Source of the DNA: Verrucomicrobiaceae bacterium
Lineage (GTDB): Bacteria; Verrucomicrobiota; Verrucomicrobiia; Verrucomicrobiales; Akkermansiaceae
Direction of reading: 5' to 3'
Assembly (NCBI GenBank): GCA_027491155.1
Contig: JAIXWR010000042.1
Coordinates: 1-64,000 of the forward strand
Length of the DNA stretch: 64,000 nt
The position numbers and the translations under genes were made by a program. Numbering within the stretch: position 1 is the stretch's first letter; every line of letters starts with the position of its first letter. The notes under the pieces are model-generated. The model was not told the origin of the DNA and did not search any database. It was given only the letters and a program-made list of their open reading frames with translations. Below, one piece after another: positions 19,846 through 27,394 of the stretch.

Positions 19846-20106
19846 GTGGATCCCGTTAGCCGCGACACCAACGCCTTCGTCAAATCGCTGGCGACGGTCC
19901 TTCGTGCGGCCCGCGAGCACCTCCAATTGTCCCAGACGGAACTCGCCGCCCGGGCCGGCCTCTCGCAGCCGCACATCGGCTACATCGAGCACGGGAAGCG
20001 CGCCCCCACCGTCGAAAGCCTGAAACGGATCGCGATCGCCTTGGGGAAACCGGCGGCGGAGCTCGTGTCCGAGGCAGAGGCTTTGGCGGCAGAGAAGAGA
20101 TCCTGA
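19846..20106 (+). CDS. XRE-family helix-turn-helix regulator
   Basis: An 86-aa DNA-binding protein with a single HTH_3 domain: LRAAREHLQLSQTELAARAGLSQPHIGYIEHGKRAPTVES spans both helices of the motif (split here only as a span, residues about 20-58). GTG 19846 is taken as start because no ATG lies between the palindrome and the domain; TTG 19825 is an alternative. It probably represses itself and the divergent small gene through the palindrome at 19793-19810. Confidence 0.85.
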   Translation: MDPVSRDTNAFVKSLATVLRAAREHLQLSQTELAARAGLSQPHIGYIEHGKRAPTVESLKRIAIALGKPAAELVSEAEALAAEKRS

Positions 20107-20139
20107 ATAGCCGCCCTGGTACAGCTCACCTCCTTCTGC

Positions 20140-20145
20140 TAGAAT
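20140..20145 (+). promoter_or_regulatory. -10-like TAGAAT box just upstream of a start codon
   Basis: CTAGAATGGAAGG precedes ATG 20155 by only 9 nt, with the purine-rich GGAAGG doubling as ribosome binding site. Similar TAnAATGG boxes recur across the island. Confidence 0.35.
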
Positions 20146-20154
20146 GGAAGGATC

Positions 20155-20595
20155 ATGGGCACTTGGCTTGCTGCAAACTGGTTCACCCTCATCCAGACCG
20201 CCGGCGTGGTGGGAGGCCTTTTCTATTCGGCCACCGCCCTCCACCTCGACGCCAAGGTCCGCCGCACCGAAGTCATCCTCGCCCTCACCGAAGCGCATCG
20301 GGACATCTGGGAGCGGCTGATTGAGCAACCCGCCCTAGCCCGTGTCCTCGACGCCGAAGTGGACCTTCGGATTGCCCCACCCACGCCTGCCGAGCGCCGC
20401 TTTGTGCAGTTGGTCATCCTTCACCTCGATACCGTCCGAATAGCCGTCAAGGAGGGGGCCTACTACGACTCGCCGGGCATGCACGATGACCTGCGTGAGT
20501 TCTTGGCTCTACCGATTCCTCGACAGGTCGCGAACTCGGCTCTCCCTTACCAAGCCCCTGATTTCCAACAATACCTTCACGCTCTTATGGAATAG
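20155..20595 (+). CDS. Membrane-anchored hypothetical protein
   Basis: A 146-aa protein with one N-terminal transmembrane helix (about residues 8-28, WFTLIQTAGVVGGLFYSATAL) and a helical cytoplasmic domain. Similar small proteins with this layout are common accessory genes but have no assigned role. It follows the XRE gene by 48 bp but seems to have its own start region. Confidence 0.6.
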   Translation: MGTWLAANWFTLIQTAGVVGGLFYSATALHLDAKVRRTEVILALTEAHRDIWERLIEQPALARVLDAEVDLRIAPPTPAERRFVQLVILHLDTVRIAVKEGAYYDSPGMHDDLREFLALPIPRQVANSALPYQAPDFQQYLHALME

Positions 20596-20861
20596 AACTC
20601 CAGCCGCAAGCGCCACCAGCCTGCAGTTTCCCGCCAATTACTAGCAATGCAGTAATTAAGACACCCCACGACCTGGTGGGATTTTCTCCTTTTCCGGCTC
20701 GGGCGGCTTCTCCCGTCTGTTGCGGACGGCGTGACGAGCTCCACGCCGGTCTCAAAATTGACGCGTGGCGCTGAGTAAGCTGAACACGAGATCGCGGCGA
20801 GCTTTTGAATGCTCTATTCCGATTCTTCTGCAGCCGCTCGGACATCGTTCGACATCTACTC

Positions 20862-21650
20862 TCAAATCGCCTCTTGGATCCACACGAGTGAGAGCGTTTC
20901 CCCGAAGTCGATAGAATGTATGGCGTCCTCGGTGACACACTCCTTCCCATCGGGTGAGAAATCCCGCAACCAGCAGCCGGCGGGGACGTCATCCCCCCGG
21001 ACATGGCCCTCCTTGGATTTTTGCAGCTCCGCTGCGCAGGTATAGGCGTGAATCTCCGTTTCGTCTCTCAACCGGAACCCGAAGCGTTCTGTCGGCCAGA
21101 ACCATTTCCGGAAACCTCCCTTGGAGCAGATCAGGACGCATTCCTCCTTGGTATAGCGGAGGAATTGAATGGCGGTCGCAGTAAGGGTGGTCCTGAATTC
21201 GCCAGCGAGTGAGCGAAGAAGCCCAAAGCTAGGGTCCTTATTCTCGATCCGCGGTACAAACAGTTTTCCCGGCATCAGGATCTCGGCCGCGAAAAGATTC
21301 GCTTCGATCTCTTCGGGCTCCTGATTGAGCGACCAATTCGAAGCTTGAGCGATGCTGACCTCATCGATCTGGCGAACGTGGGGATGAAGGAGCACGTGGC
21401 CCAGTTCATGCGCGATCACGAAGCGCTTCTGGCCGGGAAATCGAATCGTGTTCCTAACAGTGATCAGCACGCTCCCGTCGAGCCGCACCATGCGGCCATC
21501 CGATCCCTCCAGCGGCTTCTCAAGTACGGGTGCCCCTTCATTGGCTGCAATCAATTCGATCTCGATCTCCGCAGGATCTTCGATCTCAAGCTTCGCGATG
21601 ATCTCTCGCGCCTTGACCACGGGAATCGCATCTCGCGCAGGAGCCTTCAT
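20862..21650 (-). CDS. ImmA/IrrE-family zinc metallopeptidase
   Basis: A 262-aa protein with the family zinc motif HELGH in RFVIAHELGHVLLHPH (about residue 83) and the downstream glutamate in EIEANLFAAEILMP, the classical ImmA/IrrE/DUF955 signature. Such proteases inactivate repressors or other regulators in mobile elements and stress responses. A C-terminal extension of about 100 residues has no known domain. It overlaps the upstream gene by 4 bp (ATGA) and is third in an operon behind a sigma-like gene. Confidence 0.88.
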   Translation of the reverse strand: MKAPARDAIPVVKAREIIAKLEIEDPAEIEIELIAANEGAPVLEKPLEGSDGRMVRLDGSVLITVRNTIRFPGQKRFVIAHELGHVLLHPHVRQIDEVSIAQASNWSLNQEPEEIEANLFAAEILMPGKLFVPRIENKDPSFGLLRSLAGEFRTTLTATAIQFLRYTKEECVLICSKGGFRKWFWPTERFGFRLRDETEIHAYTCAAELQKSKEGHVRGDDVPAGCWLRDFSPDGKECVTEDAIHSIDFGETLSLVWIQEAI

Positions 21651-22105
21651 ACTGCGTCGTCCGGCGGCGCCATTTTGTTCTCCTTGAGAAGCTGCAGGAG
21701 TTCGATCTCGTCGAGAAACGAGGCTTTATCGGCGGTTGGAACATGACTCAGGTTGCGGAAGGCTGCTTGCAATTTCCCCTGAGCTCCCGCTCCAAAGCCC
21801 CCGCTGCGGGCCTTCTCAAAAGCCGCTTCGATTTCGTCCTTTTGTTTAGTCCCCCAGGAAACAAGTCGGCTGGCCGCTGCCTGGACGGCGGCCTGTTTTT
21901 GTCTTGCTGCTTCCTGCCAGGATAGCCGGCGGACCTTCAGGAAAGCTTCAACCTTCCCTTGGATGGCGGCGGTCGTCTCTTCCGGATGCAGTCCGCGGGC
22001 ACGAAGGTCTTCCCTCAGTTCTGCCGGCGTCATGGTCACCGTATCGCGCTCCAGCGCTTGGAAGAGCCGCTCAAGCGGCTCATGTTCAAATGGATCGGAA
22101 TTCAT
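21647..22105 (-). CDS. Hypothetical helical protein in sigma/ImmA operon
   Basis: A 152-aa, charge-rich and mostly helical protein with no family I recognise. It is translationally coupled to the ImmA/IrrE gene (4-bp overlap) and begins 11 bp after the sigma-like gene. In ImmA-type circuits the partner gene often encodes the protease target or an antagonist of the regulator. That role is inference only. A strong GAGGAGG ribosome binding site precedes ATG 22105. Confidence 0.65.
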   Translation of the reverse strand: MNSDPFEHEPLERLFQALERDTVTMTPAELREDLRARGLHPEETTAAIQGKVEAFLKVRRLSWQEAARQKQAAVQAAASRLVSWGTKQKDEIEAAFEKARSGGFGAGAQGKLQAAFRNLSHVPTADKASFLDEIELLQLLKENKMAPPDDAV

Positions 22106-22115
22106 GGTATCCTCC

Positions 22116-22757
22116 TCATTTTACCATCCCTTCGGCGGCTGGGTGGTTGGTTGCGAAATCGCTCAGTCTCATCCTAAGTTTGCGTTTGAGTTCGTAAACA
22201 CGTTTAGCGGGAATGCCTGTCAGTTCTTCGATTTCGGCGGGCTTCTCGAATTCGGCCGCCAATGCGTCGTAAACGCCGCTCAGTTCGGTGTCGCCTTCGA
22301 GCGAGGCGCGGAAGTCTCCCAACAAGCGCTTCTGATGATCGTTGCGTTCTTTCCGTTCGACTTCGGAGATCTCGGTCGTTTTAGCGTCCGCGGCGGCATC
22401 GACAGGATCTTCCAGACCGTCGTCACCGTTGGGATCAAACACGCGGTCAACGAGCGGCTGACGGTCCGATTTCTTCTTCCAGTTGGAAACCATGCTTTCA
22501 ATGGTGCGGCGCAGGTTAGTTTCAAGGTCCAGATCGTCCCGGTAGCTTCGGCTCCCATTGGTGAGCGCATCGAAGGCTTCCATCACGAAATCATCTGCCG
22601 ACTTTCCCGCCGCCAACGCCTGCCGGCTGCCACCTCCTTTGAGGAAGTAGCCCCGCCATAGAAATCGTCGGACCCTATTGTCGGCGTAATCGATCAGCAA
22701 CGGGATCAACCGTTCCAGATCTGCCGTCTTCAGGGCCTGATCCAAGGTCTGCTTCAT
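22116..22757 (-). CDS. Sigma-70-like (ECF-type) regulatory protein
   Basis: A 213-aa protein that looks like a divergent sigma factor. The region-2-like part is ADDFVMEAFDALTNGSRSY...LRRTIESMVSNWKKKSD, and a region-4-like helix-turn-helix near the end is EIEELTGIPAKRVYELKRKL. Key promoter-melting residues cannot be assigned with certainty. It is the first gene of an operon with an unknown protein and an ImmA/IrrE protease, and is divergent from the ubiquitin-like operon (169-bp gap). Confidence 0.7.
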   Translation of the reverse strand: MKQTLDQALKTADLERLIPLLIDYADNRVRRFLWRGYFLKGGGSRQALAAGKSADDFVMEAFDALTNGSRSYRDDLDLETNLRRTIESMVSNWKKKSDRQPLVDRVFDPNGDDGLEDPVDAAADAKTTEISEVERKERNDHQKRLLGDFRASLEGDTELSGVYDALAAEFEKPAEIEELTGIPAKRVYELKRKLRMRLSDFATNHPAAEGMVK

Positions 22758-22873
22758 ATCCGAATCGAGTGGTAAAACTGGGGCTCATACCCCTTTCCGC
22801 TCCCGTATCCCGAAAACCTGGAATCTTTTTCCCAGAAATCGTCCGGAGTGGAGCGGACATGGGTAGAAGGGCA

Positions 22874-22892
22874 TCCCGTTCGAGTCGAGCGG
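22874..22892. promoter_or_regulatory. Imperfect palindrome in the divergent sigma / ubiquitin-like promoter region
   Basis: CCCG-TTCGA-G-TCGAG-CGGG forms a near-symmetrical site about 35 bp upstream of the ubiquitin-like gene. It is a candidate operator for a regulator of either operon. Confidence 0.35.
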
Positions 22893-22926
22893 GCGACCTC
22901 ACCCTAACATTAACGCCAGATATACT

Positions 22927-23421
22927 ATGAAGCAGCCCCATCAAGTCCACATCCAAATCGACGGCCGCGAGCCGCAAGCCATTGCCGTGCAAGGCGACGA
23001 AACCATCGCCTCCTTGCTTGCCCGCCTCCGGGGAGAACTTTCCGGCGCGGATCATGAACCCGAACTTCTCGCCGTCTTCACTGACGACGAAGAGGAGGAG
23101 GTCCACCACGACCGAAAGGTGTGCGAGTGCGGCCCCCACGGACCGAAGATCTTGCATCTCCACCGCTGCCGGAAGGTCGCGGTGACGGTCTTTTACAATG
23201 GGACGGAGACCCGGGATTTCAACCCCAACGCCACGATCCGCCGCGTTGCCGAATGGGCGAAGAAGCAATTCAAGGTGGATGAAGGCCGCAAGTGGGTGCT
23301 GCGCCTCGACAGCGCGGACGGAGAGATCCTCGACTCCGACGCCAGGCTCGGCAAGCTGGTGAATTCCCCAGCCTGCAAAGTCGCACTTTACCTCACCGAG
23401 CGATGCATGATCCAGGGCTGA
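22927..23421 (+). CDS. Two-domain ubiquitin-like protein (BilA-like)
   Basis: A 164-aa protein that reads as two beta-grasp domains. The first spans about residues 5-80 (VHIQIDGREPQAIAVQGDET start), the second about 83-164 (KVAVTVFYNGTETRDFNPNATIRRVAEWA). The chain ends ...LTERCMIQG, a bare C-terminal glycine that needs no trimming before E1 activation. A CECGPHG segment and a short acidic DDEEEE run lie in domain one. The two-domain layout matches ISG15-like bacterial UBLs such as BilA. It starts the operon UBL-E2-JAB-E1; its end overlaps the E2 start by 19 bp. Family assignment is from pattern and context, not a search. Confidence 0.75.
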   Translation: MKQPHQVHIQIDGREPQAIAVQGDETIASLLARLRGELSGADHEPELLAVFTDDEEEEVHHDRKVCECGPHGPKILHLHRCRKVAVTVFYNGTETRDFNPNATIRRVAEWAKKQFKVDEGRKWVLRLDSADGEILDSDARLGKLVNSPACKVALYLTERCMIQG

Positions 23422-23891
23422 GTCTGGACGAGGAGTGTTTCCGGGAGCATCTGGAAGGCTTCGATTTTCGTCAGGGCGAAGAGGCCGGGCGATGGAGCCT
23501 CCACGAAGATGACTCGGTGAAGTGGCCAAACGCAGTGATCTGGGTCGCCGCCCCCCCGCGGGCTAGCGGCCCCGACCGCTTCCACCTCTTTTTCAACTTG
23601 GGCGGATACCCGAACGAGGGGCCGACTGCATTTTTGTGGGATCCAGCGACGAAAGCGAAGTTGGACCCGGCGAACTGGCCTAAGGGCGTGAACGACGTGC
23701 ATATGGCGCTCCGCGCCACCTGGAACAATGCCAACGCCATCTATGCCCCTTGGGATCGGTTGGCTGCCGCCGGTCATCCCGACTGGCTTGTTAAGCACGC
23801 CGGGCTGCTTTGGAGCCCGGCTCACACGATCGTCCACTACCTGAGGCTCACCCATGAGCTTCTGCAATCCGAAGACTACCATGGCACCTGA
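23403..23891 (+). CDS. E2/UBC-like protein lacking a core cysteine
   Basis: A 162-aa protein whose middle resembles prokaryotic E2 folds: a beta-meander with HLFFNLGGYPNEGPTAFLWDP (residues 61-81), then NWPKG and AIYAPWDRLAAAGHPDW. Its only cysteine is Cys12, far from where an E2 thioester cysteine should be. Trp117 in YAPWDR sits where I recall related proteins having cysteine, but I could not verify this by alignment. ATG 23403 overlaps the UBL gene by 19 bp, and the end overlaps the JAB gene by 11 bp. E2 identity rests on operon context plus this weak pattern. Confidence 0.6.
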   Translation: MHDPGLSLDEECFREHLEGFDFRQGEEAGRWSLHEDDSVKWPNAVIWVAAPPRASGPDRFHLFFNLGGYPNEGPTAFLWDPATKAKLDPANWPKGVNDVHMALRATWNNANAIYAPWDRLAAAGHPDWLVKHAGLLWSPAHTIVHYLRLTHELLQSEDYHGT

Positions 23892-24345
23892 ACTGAAAAT
23901 TTCGCGAGCCCTATGGCTGCGCCTCGTGTGGCAACTCCGTCGCCGTGGCGGATGCGAGCGGGAAAGCGGCGCGTTTCTGCTTGGACCAACCGAGGGAGGA
24001 CGCATTTCCAGCTTCATTTGCTACGACGATCTAGACCCCCGCTGTCTGCACACCGGTATAATTCGCTTCGACGGCAGTGGCTATGTCCCTCTCTGGAAGC
24101 GCTGCGCCGAACGACGTCTAAAGGTAGTCGCCGACGTCCATACTCATCCTACCTCCTGGACCAGCCAAAGCACGGCGGACAAGGATCATCCGATGGTGGC
24201 GCAGTCGGGCCACCTGGCTCTGATCCTTCCGAATTATGCCCAGCGTTCCTGGTCGGGCCTCAAGGGTGCGGGTTTCTACCGCTACCTCGGTCAAGGAAGT
24301 TGGGAAACCCTCTCCACCGACGCGCTCAAACTCACCATTTTCTGA
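23881..24345 (+). CDS. JAB/JAMM-family metallopeptidase (deubiquitinase-like)
   Basis: A 154-aa Zn peptidase of the prokaryotic JAB class. The JAMM signature is complete: Glu28 (RESGAFLLG), His87 and His89 in DVHTHP, then Ser97 and Asp100 in STAD. In ubiquitin-like operons this enzyme trims or removes the modifier. ATG 23881 gives an 11-bp overlap with the E2 gene; an in-frame ATG at 23854 would lengthen the overlap to 38 bp. Its stop shares one base with the E1 start (TGATG). Confidence 0.88.
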   Translation: MAPELKISRALWLRLVWQLRRRGGCERESGAFLLGPTEGGRISSFICYDDLDPRCLHTGIIRFDGSGYVPLWKRCAERRLKVVADVHTHPTSWTSQSTADKDHPMVAQSGHLALILPNYAQRSWSGLKGAGFYRYLGQGSWETLSTDALKLTIF

Positions 24346-25712
24346 TGACAATCCCCAGCCCGACCGCCGCAAACCGTCTCGCCCTCGGGCTCATGGACGC
24401 CCGTGAAATCGGCTACCCGGAAGCGGTGGCCATTCTCGAAGGCCTGACGCTGTCGCTGGTCTGCGACGATTCGATTCGCCGCTCTGCCTCCCTTCAGGCC
24501 GCCCTTGTAACGGCGTTGAATTCAGGACTGCGGGCGTTCCTCGGTGGGGTGGAGGTGCAGCTTCCCAAGAACGTGACACTGCTGATCCCATGGCCCGGCC
24601 GCATGACCCTCAATGAAGTGGTGCATAAATTGGTCGGTGCACGGAACCACATCGTTTTGAGCCCCAGCCACACGGTCTATTTCGGACACAGGCCTGCCGA
24701 ATCTCGCCCCCACGCATTGGTGGTGCGCGCGACGGGATGGCGTGGAGGCATGGAGCCTGCCGCAAAAGACAGCAGGTTTGACGAAGGTGGCGGCGTGGAT
24801 TTCGCACTCGGTGGGATCTACGCCGGTGGTCTTTCGGTCCATCGCGGGTTTCTCCGCGCGACCGCCATCTCTGCCTTTGCCTGCAATAAAAGCGCCGGGC
24901 TCTCGCTATGGAACCCGGGGGCCGACTGGACTTCAGCAGGGGCGGAAGGTCCGCCTCTACGAGCGCTGCCGGCAGGATTGTGGCTGCTGGGACTTGGACA
25001 CCTAGGACAGGCATTTCTTTGGACCTTGGGCCTCCTGCCATTCTCTGCTCCCAGCGACTGCGAAGTGATGCTCCAGGATTTCGATCTGGTTGAGGAAGCG
25101 AACGTCGGGGCCGGCTTGCTCTGCGGAACGGCCGACATCGGCACACTCAAAACCCGCGTCTGCATGCGCTGGCTGGAAGAACGCCGGTTTCGTACTCGGT
25201 TGTGCGAGCGGCCATTCGACGAATCGATCCGACGGGAAGCAGCGGAACCAGCCATCGCGCTCTGCGGCTTCGACAAGGCTGCGCCACGGAGGAAGCTCGA
25301 GGACGCAGGTTTTCTGCGAGTCATTGAGTGCGGACTGGGAGGAAGCATCAACGATTTCGATCTCATCCACGTTCACAATTTTCCTGGCGCACGTAAGGCC
25401 GCCGACATCTGGAAAGGCATCGGCGACATGCCGAAACCGAAAGCGAAGGTGATGGCAGGTTTCGCCACCTCCGAAGAAGTTTGCGGCGCGCTCGCAGCCA
25501 CCACCGCGGGTAAGTCGGTTTCAACCAGCTTCATCGGTGCCATGGCGTCGGCCGTCGTCTTCGGCGAACTGCTCCGGGCATATCATCGGGGAAAGCGGCA
25601 CGATGAACTTTTTCTCAGCCCCCGCAACATGATCGATTGCGACTTCGCGTGCTCCGATCAGACATATACTGCCGCCTGCATCGCTGCTGCTGGATTCGCG
25701 AAGACCGGCTGA
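24345..25712 (+). CDS. E1-like / ThiF-family adenylyltransferase
   Basis: A 455-aa protein. The C-terminal half is a ThiF/E1 adenylation domain: nucleotide-binding GLGHLG at 216-221, acidic strand QDFDLVEEANVG at 244-255, Lys269 and the TSFIGAMASAVVFGELLR helix at 394-411. Cys380 in EEVCGALA is the best candidate for the E1 thioester cysteine. The N-terminal ~205 residues form a separate domain, as in many prokaryotic E1 proteins of UBL operons. It should adenylate the C-terminal glycine of the UBL. It is the last gene of the four-gene operon. Confidence 0.87.
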   Translation: MTIPSPTAANRLALGLMDAREIGYPEAVAILEGLTLSLVCDDSIRRSASLQAALVTALNSGLRAFLGGVEVQLPKNVTLLIPWPGRMTLNEVVHKLVGARNHIVLSPSHTVYFGHRPAESRPHALVVRATGWRGGMEPAAKDSRFDEGGGVDFALGGIYAGGLSVHRGFLRATAISAFACNKSAGLSLWNPGADWTSAGAEGPPLRALPAGLWLLGLGHLGQAFLWTLGLLPFSAPSDCEVMLQDFDLVEEANVGAGLLCGTADIGTLKTRVCMRWLEERRFRTRLCERPFDESIRREAAEPAIALCGFDKAAPRRKLEDAGFLRVIECGLGGSINDFDLIHVHNFPGARKAADIWKGIGDMPKPKAKVMAGFATSEEVCGALAATTAGKSVSTSFIGAMASAVVFGELLRAYHRGKRHDELFLSPRNMIDCDFACSDQTYTAACIAAAGFAKTG

Positions 25713-25864
25713 CGCTCCTGACGCGAGGACGCTCCCCGGGGGGGGAGCAGCAAAGAGACCAGGAGCTTTGGTGCAACCGCCATTCAATCACAATCCGTTG
25801 CCCCACACTCTCGGTCCTCAACGTCAGGGACACCCATACGAGGATTTAAACATCCCTCGGGGAA

Positions 25865-26085
25865 TCACCCGAACCGCTTGAACCTCGACGGATCGGATCC
25901 ACCCTCTTCCCTCTCTTGGTCCCCTGTGGAAAAGCTTGGGGAAAACCCTGTGGAGAAAAGCCCCTTGGAATTGGATTTACTGTTTCTGTTAGAATCGGAT
26001 AGCGGACGCTAGGCTATCGCAAAAATTCAGGGGGCAGGTTCAAACGCCGCGCGAGATCGCGCGGTACTTTGGCATGCTCGTCCAC
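25865..26085 (-). pseudogene. Truncated, frameshifted duplicate of the replication-initiation-like gene
   Basis: On the minus strand this matches the 3' half of the gene at 26499-27020 base by base, with scattered substitutions. The C-terminus DPSRFKRFG is preserved in frame. Upstream, one base is lost in the stretch corresponding to PPEFFAIAYRP, creating an early stop, and the 5' half is missing. It is a remnant from duplication or recombination 640 bp away. Confidence 0.85.
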
Positions 26086-26157
26086 GACTGCTGAATTGTT
26101 ACCCCCCCTTTCTTGAGACGGTGTCTGGAGAAACAGCGGTTGCAAAGGCATGGCATG

Positions 26158-26187
26158 AAAAAAGGGAGCGGGCATCGGCCCTCTCCC
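26158..26187 (-). terminator. Rho-independent terminator for the minus-strand gene at 26194
   Basis: GGGAG-c-GGGC (26164-26173), loop ATCG, GCCC-t-CTCCC (26178-26187). The plus-strand AAAAAA at 26158-26163 gives a T-run on the minus strand. It starts 7 bp past the stop at 26194. Confidence 0.85.
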
Positions 26188-26193
26188 CTGATG

Positions 26194-26388
26194 TTATCCG
26201 AGCGTCTTCGCCCAGAACCCGATTGCTTCCCTAAGGACTTTCAGCGGAGCGTCGTCCTGCCGGAAGCCGCCAAGGGTCAGCGTTAGGCATGCGCGCCCTC
26301 CACGGACCTCGATTCTGGCATGCCACCACTCGAGATATCCGTCATCGGCGCGGTGGGGGATATCCTCCTCTTCTTCGATGTCGTCCAT
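26194..26388 (-). CDS. Small hypothetical acidic protein
   Basis: A 64-aa protein beginning MDDIEEEEDIPHRADDGYLEWWHARIEV as residues 1-28 in outline (acidic start, then a beta-like segment). No family recognised. It is supported as a real gene by the terminator placed directly after its stop. Confidence 0.5.
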   Translation of the reverse strand: MDDIEEEEDIPHRADDGYLEWWHARIEVRGGRACLTLTLGGFRQDDAPLKVLREAIGFWAKTLG

Positions 26389-26498
26389 GATGCTCGTGGG
26401 TTGTCGCCGATGTCCGGAATGATACCGGACACCGGCGAGGACCCATGAGCCCGCCCCGATTGCCTACAGGTTAGGAAGTTCAAGCATACTCCGGTGAT

Positions 26499-27020
26499 TC
26501 ACCCGAACCGCTTGAACCTCGACGGGTCGGGTCCACTTTCTCCCTTCTCCTGGTCCCCTGTGGAAAAGCTTTGGGAAAACCCTGTGGAAAAGAGTCCCTT
26601 GGAATCAGATTTACTGTTTTTGTTAGGATCGGACAGCGGACGATAGGCTATCGCGAAGAACTCAGGGGGCAGGTTCAAACGCCGCACGAGGTCGTGCGGT
26701 GCTTTGGCGTGCTCGATTTCGATGCCCCGCCTCACCTTGGGGTTGAGGACCTGGTGCTTCACGAAGTTGACGATGCCGATCCATTCGTCCTTCCGGACGA
26801 TCTTCCGGTCGGCTTCGAACTTTTCGAACGTGGCTCGCAGATCCCGGATGGGAAGGCCCACGTCAAAGGCCGCCCTCTTGAGGGAGATCTCGTAGACACC
26901 TCCGATGGTCGTCAAGGCATTGGTGAGGAGGTAGAGGAAAGCGAGCTTCTCGTTCGGGTTCAGCTCGGCGACGTACGTGTCGTCCCAGAAACGTGTATTT
27001 ACGACTCGATACTTGGCCAT
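26499..27020 (-). CDS. Phage/plasmid replication-initiation-like protein
   Basis: A 173-aa protein whose N-terminus (MAKYRVVNTRFWDDTYVAEL, then NEKLAFLYLLTNALTTIGGVY) resembles the winged-helix domain of phage replisome organisers and RepO-like initiators. The C-terminus is Ser/Gly/Lys-rich and ends DPSRFKRFG. Such proteins bind the replication origin. The 3' half is duplicated as a pseudogene at 25865-26085. Low-copy replication of the excised element is an inference from this gene plus the primase. Confidence 0.65.
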   Translation of the reverse strand: MAKYRVVNTRFWDDTYVAELNPNEKLAFLYLLTNALTTIGGVYEISLKRAAFDVGLPIRDLRATFEKFEADRKIVRKDEWIGIVNFVKHQVLNPKVRRGIEIEHAKAPHDLVRRLNLPPEFFAIAYRPLSDPNKNSKSDSKGLFSTGFSQSFSTGDQEKGESGPDPSRFKRFG

Positions 27021-27120
27021 GTTGGTTTCTCGGTTAAGAAGAATCCCCGCCCGAGTGCCTTCCCCAGAAAGGGTCCGAAGGCCGGTTCCCAGCAGGAGGC
27101 CTGCACGGGCGGTTGAGCTG

Positions 27121-27303
27121 CTAGAACTCGATGATCCTTTCCTCTACCTCCCCGCCACTCGACGATGCGGGACGGTGATTCGAATACTTCGTGCGCCACT
27201 CGAATACGGCATCGAGGAGCCGCATGAGGAAGCCACGTTTTTTGGGCGGCTCCTGGCCGAAGAGGTTCAGCGGGATGTATTCAATTTCACGGTCCTGTCT
27301 CAT
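27121..27303 (-). CDS. Small hypothetical protein
   Basis: A 60-aa protein from ATG 27303 (MRQDREIEYIPLNLFGQEPP), ending VEERIIEF. An upstream in-frame start at 27435 is less likely because a terminator hairpin lies between them. It has a short hydrophobic/helical centre (MRLLDAVFEW) and no known family. Confidence 0.45.
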   Translation of the reverse strand: MRQDREIEYIPLNLFGQEPPKKRGFLMRLLDAVFEWRTKYSNHRPASSSGGEVEERIIEF

Positions 27304-27365
27304 GACGGAGGGAATTAGGGCTGGTAAAAAATTGCCGTCCTGCGCGTCAGGGCTAGGGGACGCGC

Positions 27366-27394
27366 AAAAGGCCGCTTCCAGAAAGGAAGCGGCC
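27366..27394 (-). terminator. Rho-independent terminator downstream of tyrosine recombinase
   Basis: GGCCGCTTCC (27370-27379), loop AGAAA, GGAAGCGGCC (27385-27394). The plus-strand AAAA at 27366-27369 supplies minus-strand Ts. It is about 190 bp past the recombinase stop. Confidence 0.8.

Larger units (their letters stand above)
25713..26193. other. Intergenic stretch with decayed gene copy
   Basis: The 481 bp between the E1 gene and the next minus-strand gene hold the truncated duplicate described separately, a terminator at 26158, and no intact ORF that I can support. Confidence 0.6.

Noticed and set aside
22921-22926. TATACT as -10 promoter of the UBL operon
   Set aside because: It touches the ATG at 22927, so the transcript would start inside the gene. 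The real promoter must lie upstream.
22927-25712. Type II CBASS interpretation of the E1/E2/JAB genes
   Set aside because: No cyclic nucleotide synthase or CBASS effector is adjacent, and here E1, E2 and UBL are separate genes.
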